From Cryptomeria japonica (lineage: Eukaryota > Streptophyta > Pinopsida > Cupressales > Cupressaceae): a DNA stretch of 64,000 nt. The position numbers and the translations under genes are program-made. The stretch spans positions 691,804,083-691,868,082 of the forward strand of contig NC_081412.1 in the NCBI RefSeq assembly GCF_030272615.1, in the 5' to 3' direction. The first letter of the stretch is position 1; each line of letters opens with the position of its first letter. Positions 36,971 through 47,964 of this stretch are shown piece after piece. The notes beneath the pieces were generated by a model. It saw nothing but the letters and a program-made list of their open reading frames with translations, had not been told where the DNA came from and ran no database searches.

Positions 36971-37512
36971 GGCCTGTTTATGCAGTTATTGCAGCCGAAG
37001 ACAATGAAGAAGGAACAAATTATTACCTGTGTCATTGTGTGCACACAAAAAAGAAACTGGATGACCCTGTGGTAGATGGAGAAAATATTGAGTACCCCAC
37101 AGGATCAATAGTTGTTACTGGTACATGGCTTAGAAGGTACCAAGTGAAGAAGTCTAACTTGTGGTTGTTTGAGGACTTCAAGACACATAGGAAGATTATT
37201 CATTATTCTAACCTTGTTGTAGCTTCAAATGTTCATTTGATTAGATATGGGGGTAAACCACTAAACAAGAACCTATGGAAGGTTCGTGAGTCTGACCATG
37301 AGGCCATACTAGACATGATAAAGAGTAGAGTAGATCCAAATGATTCATTGGATTAAATGTAAATGCAAAAAATTGTAATATCAATCATATTTGGATATAT
37401 GTACATGACTTGTATTTTTTGACTACTCAAGGCATTGTAATATAAAAATTTGTGTTTTTGTCTTGTTTTGTGTGATTTTATGTTAATAATGTCATTTTGG
37501 ACCATTAGAGAT

Positions 37513-38406
37513 TGTAAGGAAGTTAAGTCGCAGAAACAACTTCCTACACTAACCTTGAGAGGAGGGTAATGCAAAACTTTTTCAGATCATTACAACAGTT
37601 ACAGAAAATAGAAATAGATATAATAGCAATCATACCACAGCAAAATGATTTACGTGGGGAAAACCCTTTCGGGAGAAAAATCCCACCCTCCAAAAGCAGC
37701 TCAATATTTTATTCAGCAATCAAAAATAGATTACAACATACTTGCAGAGCAAGCTCTTCACAGGAGTAGCACTAATCAGAGATTCAGAGGCAACTCAATA
37801 GCCATAGGACTCTTACACCCAACCTCTATCTCACACACCTCATAAATAGGAGATACAATACAAGAAACCGTCAAACGGTATTACAAAACCATGGGCTAAA
37901 ACCACCCAATAAGGTGTAGCCGACCTTATCTCCCTTCTAGATGCCCTATGACATGTTAAAGCACACATCAACATGTGTCACTTCCTTTTACAGCTCATTT
38001 ATGTATCCGATACAAACTATTTTTCCTATTTCAAGAGTACAAACTTCCGGAGGCCATAACTTGAGAACCGGGTGTCCGATTGACGAACCGTTTGAAGCGC
38101 CGGAAAGCTCGCGAAGTGTTCTATCACCTCATAAACCGCTTCACCGGTTACAGCCACTTTTCAGGGCGTTTCGGAGCCTCTAAAGTCCCCAAAATTAAGT
38201 TTAAACATTTTATTGCACCCCTCCAAGATGAAAACTTTAATATCTTCAAAACTAGCTGTGACCTTGCGACACAACTTTACCGGAATGCTTATCTAACCAG
38301 CCAGAAGCTTTAGGGAGAGTTTCACACCATTTCGTGCTCAAATGAAAACTTACTATAAATAGTAACCTCGCATAAATGCAAGGTTGAGACACCATTTTTC
38401 CCAACA
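37513..38406 (-). repeat. 3' LTR of Tork-like copia
   Basis: An 894-bp LTR from TGTAAGGAAG to TTTCCCAACA, identical in length to the right copy. On the minus strand it follows the polypurine tract directly. It is flanked outside by GAGAT. Confidence 0.95.
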
Positions 38407-38418
38407 AATCTCCCACTT
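38407..38418 (-). other. Polypurine tract of Tork-like copia
   Basis: The minus strand reads AAGTGGGAGATT next to the LTR start TGTTGGG, in the position and composition expected for a plus-strand primer. Confidence 0.8.
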
Positions 38419-38462
38419 GTCGAACACCTTGCATGAGCGGAAGGGAATGTCAACACAATGAA

Positions 38463-41400
38463 TCAATTGCTAGGGGCCATAAGGCCCATAGACTCTGAAC
38501 ACCATCTGAACTTCTCTGTGCTCACAGCCTTAGTTAAAGCATCTGCAACATTCATCAAAGTTTCCACCTTAACCAGCTTCACCCTACCATCTTTGACCAT
38601 ATCTCTATCAAAATGATACTGAACATCATTATGTTTGGTCCGGGCATGAAATGTCGGGTTCTTAGCTAGGCTAATTGCACTCTAACTATCACAGTAAACT
38701 GTCACTGTACCTTGTTTTATTCCAATATCCAAACATAGTCTCTTAAGCCAAATGGCCTCTTTACAAGCATGAGTAGCTGCCATATACTCTGCTTCAGTAG
38801 TGGATAAAGCAACCACAGCCTGTCGCTTACTCATCCAACTAATTGCACCACCAAACAAAGTAAACACATAAGCACTGGTGGATCTTCTGCTATCAATATC
38901 ACCTGCCCAATCTGAATCCACATAACCATGGATATCAAGGGAAGTCATGTCTCCAACTGAATTACCATGATAACACAAAGAATACTCTGAAGTACCCTTC
39001 AAATATCTGAAGACTCTTTTGACTGCATCCCAATGAACTCTACCAGGATTAGACATGTATCTAGAAAGTACTCCCACTGCTTGGGCAATATCTGGTCTAG
39101 TACAGACCATAGCATACATCAAGCTTCCAACCGCACTCTGGTAAGGCACTCTACTCATGTCTTCCATCTCCAATGGGGATGTAGGACAATCTGAAATAGA
39201 TAGTTTCATTCCAACTGTAAAAGGAACACTCAATGGTCTACAATTCTGCATGTTGAACCTCTGTAACACTGAATTCACATACTTACTCTGGCCTAGCCAT
39301 AGCTTTCTGTTCACCCTATCTCTTCTAATTTCCATCCCAAGAATGTGCTTTGCTGCACCAAGATCTTTCATTTCAAATTTAGCAGTGAGCTGAGACTTCA
39401 GTTCTGAAATCATACCTTTCCCTTTACCAATGAATAACATATCATCAACATACAATGCAATAAATAAGTAATGATCACCATCAGATTTATAATAAACACA
39501 GTGATTCGATTTAGAATGTTCAAATCCCAAACTCAACACATATATATCAAATTTTTGGTACCACATCCTGGGACTTTGTTTGAGGCCATACAAAGATTTC
39601 TTCAATTTACAGACCAAATTACTTTTGCCTTTCACCACATAGTGCTCTGGCTGTGTCATATAAATATCTTCCTCCAAATCACCATGAAGGAAAGCAGTTT
39701 TCACATCCATTTGCTCAACCTCTAAATCATAAGTAGTAGCAATAGAAAGCAAAAATCTAATGGACGCCATTTTTGCAACAGGAGAAAATATCTCACCGTA
39801 ATCAACACCCTCAACCTGAGAGTAGCCTTTTGCAACCAACCTTGCTTTATACTTCTCAATGCTTCCATCTGAACCAATCTTTTTCTTGAACACCCATTTA
39901 CAACCAACAGGTTTTCGTCCTTCAGGCAATGGTACAAGATCCCATGTATCATTCTTTTTCAAAGCTGCCATTTCTTCCTCCATAGCAATCTTCCAGGATT
40001 CTGCATCATTCATACCTAATGCCTCTTCTACAGATTTCGGTTCATCCACACTAGTATTCAGAGCAAAAATACATCTCCAATCATTAGGTGAATACCTTTC
40101 AGGTGGTTGTCTATGTCTTGTAGACCTTTGAACAAGCTGAGTTGGAGGTTCTTCCTCCTCTTCTGAAGATTCAGAGCTAGACGAGCTCTCCTCAACTTCT
40201 TGCCTATCTAGGGGTCTCGATTCAACTCTTTCAGGTGTAGAAGGAAGTTGAATCACATCTTCTTTTTTAGTCTGTTCTGGCTGCAATGTAATAGAAGGAG
40301 ACTTAATTTCTCTAAAAATAACACTTCTACTGTGAATTACCTTTTGTGCAACAGGGTCCCAAAGCTTGTATCCTTTCACACCATAACTATACCCGATGAA
40401 GATACATTTCACAGCCTTGTTCTCCAACTTTGTTCGCTTCTCCTTTGGCACATGTGCATATGCCTCGCAACCAAAAACTCTAAGATGTCTCAATGAAGGC
40501 TTGTGACCTGACCATGCTTCCATAGGCATTTTATCAACAAGAGCTAATGTAGGAGACCTGTTAATCAGGTAGCAAGCAGTGGCAACAGCTTCAGCCCAAA
40601 ACTTTTGTTCGAGACCAGCACCACTCAACATACTCCTAGCCTTCTCCATCAGTGTCCTGTTCATTCTTTCTGCAACTCCATTCTGCTGTGGAGAATACGG
40701 AGTTGTCTTCTGCCTGTTAATTCCACAGTCTTTACAGTATCTATCAGAATCAATAGAGCAAAACTCACTGCCATTATCAGTTCTCAAACATTTTATTTTC
40801 TTTCCAGTCTGCAACTCAACCATTGCTTTAAATTCTTTAAAACGACTAAAAACTTCAGATTTACTCTTTAGAAAATAAACCCATGTCCTTCTACTAAAAT
40901 CATCAATAAATGAAACATAATATGTGGATTTTCCAATCAAAGAGACATCTACTGGACCAAACACATCAAAATGAATAAGATCCAAAACACCACAAGTTTT
41001 ATGAGAACTCGAGTAAAACTGAACGCGGTTTTGTTTTCCATAAATGCAATGCTCACAGAAATCAAAGTCAAGATTACAATCATTCAAACCTTCAACAAGA
41101 TTTTTATTTTTCAAGGTCCTTAGACCCTTTTCTCCAATGTGGCCAAGTCTCTGGTGCCATAACATAGTCTTCTCTGCAGGTAACTTTGCTTCATACGAAA
41201 GAGCACCCTTAGGTACCCAAAAACCATTTCCATCTGCTGAAGGTGAAACCTTCAAATCTTCCAATGAAGTATCCGTAGATTTACTTTTTATAGAAGTGCT
41301 ATTACACTCAACAGTGTATGCTTCGAGCTTATACAAAGTGCCAAACTTGACACCTCTAGCTACTACCATAGCACCCTTAATCATCTTACATCTTGTTTCA

Positions 41401-42509
41401 GAAAAGACTACCTACACACCCGCATCTATCAGTTTGCTCATAGATAACAGGTTTCGTTTTAATCCAGGGATATGCAGCACACCATTAATCCTTTTTATTC
41501 TACCATCAGAAAACCTGATTCTAACTTTACCTCGACCAACAATGTCTAGATGTGAATCATCACCCAAGTACACCTTACCTCCATTAAATCCTTCATATTC
41601 AGAAAACCAATCTCTATTGGAAGTCATATGAAAAGATGCACCTGAGTCAATTAGCCAGGCATCATTACTTGCATGAGTCGCCAAAGCCGCAATAAATGCA
41701 TCGCCATCTTCCTTGTCGGACTCAGAATCAGAATCGAACTTTTTCTTTTTCTTCTTCTTCTTTTCTTCTTTGCAGTCCTTACGGATGTGACCCGGTTTAC
41801 CGCAATTCCAGCAAATGACTTTGGACTTTCCAGGAGATTTCGATCTCCCTTTGGATTTGGACTTGTCGCGCTTCTCATTCTTCTTGCCTTTCTCCTTAGG
41901 TCTTCCACGAACGGTTAGGGCTTCCTTTGAACTGATGGATACCTTCCTTCGCATCTCTTCATCGAGTAGGGCACCCACCACGTCTTCAGATTTCAAAACA
42001 ACAGAAGTACTACCGATAGCCATAACAAGAGAATCCCACGAATCAGGCAAAGAACAAAGCAAGATCTGACATTTCTCCTCCTCGTCCATCTTAACACCGA
42101 TGGATACTAATTGAGCCACCAACATATTGAATGCTTCCAGGTGGTCTGCAATTCGTCCACCCTCTTCCATCTTCAAGGAATACAATTTCTTTCTTAAGAA
42201 AATTTGATTTAATAAAAATTTCACTTGATACATCTCACCAAGCTTAGTCCATAGCTTCTTTGCAGAGTTCTCTTCATGGACATTGATTAGAACAGAGTCT
42301 GCCAGGCATAGTCTGATTAGACCCTTGGCTTTTCGGTCCATAACATCATACTGAGCTGCCACAGTAGGATCTGAGGGCCTTTGGACATTCGCGTCAACAG
42401 CATCCCAAAGATCTCGATCTATTAGCAGATCTTCCATCTTCAGCTTCCACATCTCAAAATTACATCCATTAAATTTCTCCACCTCTATTCTCCCTGACGA
42501 ACTCGCCAT
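38463..42509 (-). pseudogene. gag-pol: Copia gag-pol polyprotein with two amber codons (Tork-like)
   Basis: One frame from ATG 42509 to TGA 38463, 1,348 residues. Order: gag (FNGCNFEMWKLKME near residue 15; CCHC knuckle CWNCGKPGHIRKDC near 235), a Lys-rich run, protease (LIDSGASFHMT near 285), integrase HHCC (WHQRLGHIG...CEHCIYGKQ), integrase core (FDVFGP, RTDNGSEF, NGVAERMN), an Ser/Glu-rich linker, RT (ARLVAKGYSQ, YVDDMLFIGK) and RNase H (YVDSDWAGD, TTEAEYMAA). All catalytic residues I can see are kept. TAG replaces a sense codon at about residue 366 (41412-41414) and 1276 (38682-38684); both fit CAG to TAG. With no frameshift, this is the best-preserved coding sequence in the window. Confidence 0.95.
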
Positions 42510-42618
42510 CTGAATATTCCTGCAACAAGATCAAAAAGTGTCTTCTGCACAAGCTCCCACTCAAATCTGGATTAGTTCAAAAAACCCAACTGCCCACAAT
42601 TGAAACCAAAGGTGATCA

Positions 42619-42631
42619 GGCTCTGATACCA
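42619..42631 (-). other. Primer-binding site, initiator tRNA-Met
   Basis: The minus strand reads TGGTATCAGAGCC two bases inside the right LTR, the exact usual plant copia site. Confidence 0.93.
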
Positions 42632-42633
42632 CT

Positions 42634-43527
42634 TGTAAGGAAGTTAAGTAGCAGAAACAACTTCCTACACTAACCTTGAGAGGAGGGTAATGCAAAACTT
42701 TTTCAGATCATTACAACAGTTACAGAAAATAGAAATAGATATAATAGCAATCATACCACAACACAATGATTTACGTGGGGAAAACCCTTTCGGGAGAAAA
42801 ACCCCACCCTCCAAAAGCAGCTCAATATTTTATTCAGCAATCAAAAACAGATTACAACATACTTGCAGAGAAAGCTCTTCGTAGGAGTAGCACTAATTAG
42901 AGATTTAGAGGCAACTCAATAGCCATAGGACTCTTACACCCAACCTCTATCTCACACACCTCATAAATAGGAGATACAATACAAGAAACCGTCAAACGGT
43001 ATTACAAAACCATGGGCTAAAACCACCCAATAAGGTGTAGCCGACCTTATCTCCCTTCTAGATGCCCTATGACATGTTAAAGCACACATCAACACGTGTC
43101 GCTCCCTTTTACAGCTCATTTATGTATCCGATACAAACTATTTTTCCTATTTCAAGAGTACAAACTTCCGGAGGCCATAACTTGAGAACCGGGTGTCCGA
43201 TTGACGAACCGTTTGAAGCGCCGAAAAGCTCGCGAAGTGCTCTATCACCTCATAACAAGATTTGCCAGTTATGGCCACTTTTTAGGGCATTTTGGAGCCT
43301 CTAAATTCCCCAAAATTAAGTTTAAACATTTTATTGCACCCCTCCAAGACGAAAACTTTAATATCTTCAAAACTAGCTGTGACCTTGCGACGCAACTTTA
43401 CCGGAATGCTTATCTAACCAGCCAGAAGCTTTAGGGAGAGTTTCGCACCATTTCGTGCTCAAATGAAAACTTACTATAAATAGTAACCTCGCATAAATGC
43501 AAGGTTGAGACACCATTTTTCCCAACA
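42634..43527 (-). repeat. 5' LTR of Tork-like copia
   Basis: An 894-bp LTR that aligns end to end with 37513-38406. It ends CCCAACA before GAGAT. Reading frames within it are noncoding. Confidence 0.95.
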
Positions 43528-43599
43528 GAGATCACATGGGATCATTTTGTGAAGTGTTAGGCTAATATGGTAAAAGATGTAAAAATTGCTCATTTGTTG

Positions 43600-46500
43600 T
43601 CAACCACTCAAAATGTGAAAAATTATCAAAAAGCATCACATGAGTTCAATGAAAAGTTGCACAATGCCTCATCTTTCATTCCACTCATCGCAACACCGAA
43701 CCGTTAGTGCGTATGCATTTGGGTGGCTGATTTTATGCTAGGAATATCTTTGTTCCTCTATCAAACTCACCTGATTGATGCGGGCCACACCCTAGTAGTA
43801 AAATCCCTAAAGTGCTCAAAGTGTGAAAAATTGTCAAAATTTGGCATCGTGTTTCTCAACCTTGGTGATACATAAGAATGAGTCATCTGATCCTATGAGG
43901 TCATATTACGTCACTCTAAAAAATCCTCTCTCAGTTTAGGTAGACTCTGATCCAATTGCTCATGGCGACACTTTCTCGGTTGCAACAAAAAGTGTCAGAT
44001 GAGTTCAATGAAAAGTTGCACAATGCCCCATATTTCAATCCCCTCATTCCGGCACCGAACCATCAAGTCATATGTGTTGGGGTGGTTGGGTTTATAGTAG
44101 GAATGCCTTCGTTTTTCTCTCCATCTCACCCGATCTATGTGAGCCACACCCTAGCAGTGAAATCGCATAAGTGCTCAAGTTGCTCAAAGTTGTAAATATC
44201 TAGCATCACGTTTCTCGATGCCCGTTAATCATAAGAACAAGTCGTCTAATCTTACAAGTTCCTTTTATGGCACTCTAAAAAAAGCCTCTCTCGGTTTAGG
44301 TAGACTCGGATCCAATTTCTCATGGCGACACTTTCTCAGTTGCAACAAAAAGCGTCAGATGAGTTCAATAAAAAGTTGCACAATGCCCCATATTTCAATC
44401 CGCTCATTATGACACCAAACCGTCAGCTCATATGTGTCAGGGTGGCTAGAGTTACGCTAGGAATTCCTTTGTTCTGGTCTCCAACTTGTCTGATCAATGC
44501 GGGCCACACCCTAGCAGCGAAATCACTTAAGTTCTCAAGTTGCTCAAAGTTGTCAATATTCGGCATCATGTTTCTTGGTGCAACACTAGGAATGCCTTCA
44601 ATCTTCTATCAAACTCACTTGATCGATGTGGGCCACACCCTAGCAGCAAAATCCCTAAAGTTCTCAAAGTTTAAAAAACTGTCAAAATTTGGCATCACCT
44701 TTCTTGACCTTAGTGACATGTAAGAATGAGCCATCTGATCCTACAGGGTCGTGTTATGGAACTCTAAAAAAGCCTCTCTCGATTTAGGTAGAATCTGATC
44801 CAATTGATCGTGGTGACACTTTCTCGATTGTGATAAAAAGTGTCAAATGAGTTCAATGAAAAGTTGCACAATGCCCCATCTTTCAATCCGCTCATTGCGG
44901 CATTGAACCATCAGCTCGTACATGTTGGGGTGGCACTCTAAAAAAAGCCTCTCTCAGTTTAGGTAGACTCGGATCCAATTGCTTGTGGCAACACTTTCTC
45001 GGTTGCGATAAAATGTCAGACAATGAAAAGTTGTATAATGCCCCATCTTTCAATCCACTTGTCGCGACACCAAACCATCAGCTCACACACATTAGGGTGG
45101 CCAAAGTTATGCTAGGAATTCCTTTTTTTTGCTCTCCAACTTGTCTGATTGATGCAGGCCACATCCTAGCAACGAAATCACTTAAGTGCTCAAGTTGCTC
45201 AAAGTTATCAATATTTGGCATCACATTTCTTGGTGCATGTTAATCATAAGAACTAGTCATCTGATCCTATGGGGTCATGTTATGGCACTCTAAAAAAGCC
45301 TCTCTTAGTTTAGGTAGACTTTGAACCAATTGCTGATGGCGACATTTTCTCGGTTGTGACAAAAAGCATGAGATGAGTTCAATGAAAAGTTGCATAATGC
45401 CTCATCTTTCAATCCTCTTGTCATGACACTGAATGATCAGCTTGTATGTGTTGGGGTGACCAGGTTTACACTAGTAATTCCTTCATTTTCCTCTCCAACT
45501 TGTCTGATCGTTGAGGGCCAGACCCTAGCAGCGAAATCACTTAAGTGCTCAAGTTGCTCAAAGTTCTCAATATTTGGCATTGTGTTTCTTGGTGCCTATT
45601 AATCATAAGAACAATCCATCTAATCCTATAGGGTCTTGTTATGGCACTCTAAAAAATCCTCTCTTTGTTTAGGTAGAATCCGATCCAATTGCTTGTGATG
45701 ACACTTTCTTGGTTGCGATAAAAAGCATCAGATGAGTTCAATGAAAAGTTGCACAATGCCCCATCTTTCAATCTGCTCATCATGACACTAAACTGTCAAC
45801 TTGTATGCATCAGGTGGCCGAGTTTATGCTAGGAATGCCTTCATTTTTCTCTCCAACTCATCCAATCATTGCGAGCCACACCCTAGTAGTGAAATCGTTG
45901 AAGTGCTCAAGTTGCTCAAAGTTGTCAATATTCAGCATTACCTTTCTCGGTGCCTGTTGCACATAAGAATGATTTGTTTGATCCTACAGGGTCATGTTAT
46001 GGTGCTCTAAAAAATCCTCTCAGTTTAGGTAGACTCTAATCTAATTTTTCATGGGGACACTTTCTTGGTAGCTACAAAAAGTGTCAGATGAGTTCAATGA
46101 AAAGTTGCACAATGCCCTATCTTTCAATCTGCTCATCACGACACCTAACCGTTAGCTCATATGCATTGGGGTGGTTGGCTTTATGCTAGTAATGCCTTTA
46201 TTTTCTCTCCAACTCTTCTGATCGATGCAAGCCACACCCTAGCAGCAAAATCGCTTAAGTGCTCAAGTTGCTCAAAGTTGTCAATATTTGGCATCGCATT
46301 TCTTGGTGCCCATTAATCATAAGAATGAGCCATCTGATCCTATAGGGTCATGTTATGGCACTCTAAAATTTTTTCTCTCGGTTTAGGCAGAATCTGATCC
46401 AATTTCTCATGGTGATACTTTCTTGGTTGCAAAAAAAAGTGTCAGATGAGTTAAATGAAAAGTTGCACACTGCCCCATATTTCAATCCGCTCATTGCGAC

Positions 46501-47060
46501 ATCAAACCGTCAAATCATACACGTCGAGGTGGCCAGGTTTATGCTAGGAATGCCTTCATTTTTCTCTCCAACTCATCCAATCGATGTGGGCCACACCCTA
46601 GTAGTTAAATCACTTAAGTGCTCAAGTTGCTCAAAGTTGTCAATATTTGGCATCGCATTTCTTGACACCCATTAATCATAAGAATGAGCCATCTGATCCT
46701 ACGGGGTCATGTTATGGCACTCTAAAAAAAGCCTCTCTCAGTTTAGGTAGAATCAGATCCAATTGCTCATGGTGACACTTTCTCGGTTGCAACAAAAAGC
46801 ATCAGATGAGTTCAATGAAAAGTTGCACAATGCCCCATCTTTCAATCCGCTCGTCGCGACACCAAACCGTCAGCTTGTATGCGTTAGGGTTGCCGGGTTT
46901 ACACTAGGAATGCCTTCATTTTTCTCTCCAACTCATTTGATCGATGTGAGCCACACCCTACCGACCATCCCATTTAAGTGCTCAAAGCATGAAAAGTTGT
47001 TAAACTTCAGCGACACGTTTCTCAACGCCCATGAGACATGAATGAGTCATCTTATTCTAC
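43600..47060 (+). repeat. ~358-bp satellite array, about nine units
   Basis: The phrase GATGAGTTCAATGAAAAGTTGCACAATGC recurs near 43640, 43997, 44357, 44848, 45372, 45738, 46089, 46447 and 46807, mostly 351-366 bp apart. A shortened unit lies near 45010 and a partial one near 44575. Other shared marks are GGTTTAGGTAGA, TTTCTCTCCAAC and CACACCCTAGCAG. Units differ by scattered C/T and G/A changes. Each carries a short open frame of 60-130 codons with similar products (DEFNEKLHNAP...), interpreted as satellite, not gene. Confidence 0.88.
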
Positions 47061-47510
47061 GAGATTGTGCTATGACACTCTATTAGGCTATGCATTATAT
47101 TAATAGACCTAAATACTCTTAAGTATTATTAATTATTGGGAATCATTTAAAGTAGCTCTATTAGGGTATGCATTAGATCAATAGAAGTGTATGGGCTATG
47201 CAATTTTTTTAGAATGGGTATTAGTACAATGGTGTCTGACATTGTCTAAATTTTGGTTCTTTCCATGTTTCCCTTATATAGTGTTATTTTGACTGTAACT
47301 ATTGAACTTGTGTTGATCCCTATAAGCTTGTGTCTTGGATTACAAACACATATTTAGGTTCAAATCTTAATGAACAATAAACTTTGTGCAATTATTCATT
47401 TAATCATTTGTACTACAATTTTGGATAACCATGATAAATAATTTGCATTAACCAAAAAGATACAAATCTATACAACATTGTATACCATTAAAAGTATCAA
47501 ATATATCCAA
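47061..47510. other. AT-rich spacer without gene
   Basis: Between the two tandem arrays. A loose duplication, TTAGGCTATGCATTA...TAATAGA and TTAGGGTATGCATTAGATCAATAGA, occurs at about 47081 and 47161. Nothing else is recognised. Confidence 0.5.
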
Positions 47511-47514
47511 TACA

Positions 47515-47950
47515 GACAAATAGGCTTGCCAAAAGCTATATGGACATAGAATGTCACTTATTCATAAAACAAAATATATGTGCAAAATTACTATAAAGGC
47601 ATACAACATGATATCCAATAAAGTCAAATATGAGCTTGCCAAAAGCCATATGGACATAGAATGTCATATATTCGTAATACAAAACATATGTTCAAAATTG
47701 CCATATAGGCATACAACATGGTATCCAATAAAGTCAAATAGGATCTTGCCAAAAGCCATATGGACATAGAATGTCATGTATTCGTAATACAAAACATATG
47801 TTCAAAATTGCCATATAGGTATACAACATGGTATCCTATAAAGTCAAATAGGAGCTTGCCAAAAGCCATATGGACATAGAATGTCATGTATTCATGAAAA
47901 AAAACATATGTTCAAAATTTCCATATAGAAATACAACATAGGACCCAAGT
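47515..47950 (+). repeat. ~110-bp tandem repeat, four copies
   Basis: CTTGCCAAAAGCCATATGGACATAGAATGTCA-type units start near 47524, 47632, 47743 and 47861, with ATACAAAACATATGTTCAAAATTG in each. It lies just beyond the stop of the minus-strand gene ending at 47965. Confidence 0.9.
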
Positions 47951-47964
47951 CTATTCATTTCCCT

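Larger units (their letters stand above)
33421..37356 (+). pseudogene. DDE-like DNA transposase, decayed
   Basis: The N-terminal part (33421-33890) is charged, then has VEGTPS-type 14-residue repeats. A second piece (33890-34300) is followed by an intron-like gap. From about 35130 come a helix-turn-helix-like segment (SRQTLMRAIAR), a Cys-rich putative zinc-binding region (CTTCCC...CCLDGTCVHCGG, 35514-35750), then catalytic-looking motifs: VDFAENY (about 36035), IIWLDNCASQFKS (36300) and KAGHGKGEHDGAGA (36400). A CYCSSCRDG motif (about 36710) and an 82-bp intron precede the last exon, which ends TAA at 37354-37356. Frame changes near 33560 and 35480 and stops at 35904, near 36078 and 36090, and at 36699 inactivate it. 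The D...D...E/D order suggests a cut-and-paste transposase; I do not recognise the superfamily. Confidence 0.6.
37513..43527 (-). mobile_element. Ty1/copia retrotransposon, Tork-like, nearly intact
   Basis: A 6,015-bp minus-strand element with two 894-bp LTRs, perfect TSD GAGAT (37508-37512 and 43528-43532), exact initiator-Met primer site, polypurine tract and one 1,349-codon gag-pol frame interrupted only by two TAG codons. About 31 LTR differences (3.5%) suggest moderate age; roughly ten cluster near 38135-38165/43250-43280, hinting at local conversion. Gag and pol resemble Tnt1/Tork-lineage proteins. Confidence 0.95.

Noticed and set aside
39157-41631. Plus-strand open frames inside the Tork-like element
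   Set aside because: They overlap the intact minus-strand gag-pol frame and have no domain of their own.
43600-47950. CRISPR-like array
   Set aside because: The repeats are head-to-tail satellites of 358 and 110 bp without unique spacers, in a plant nuclear context.
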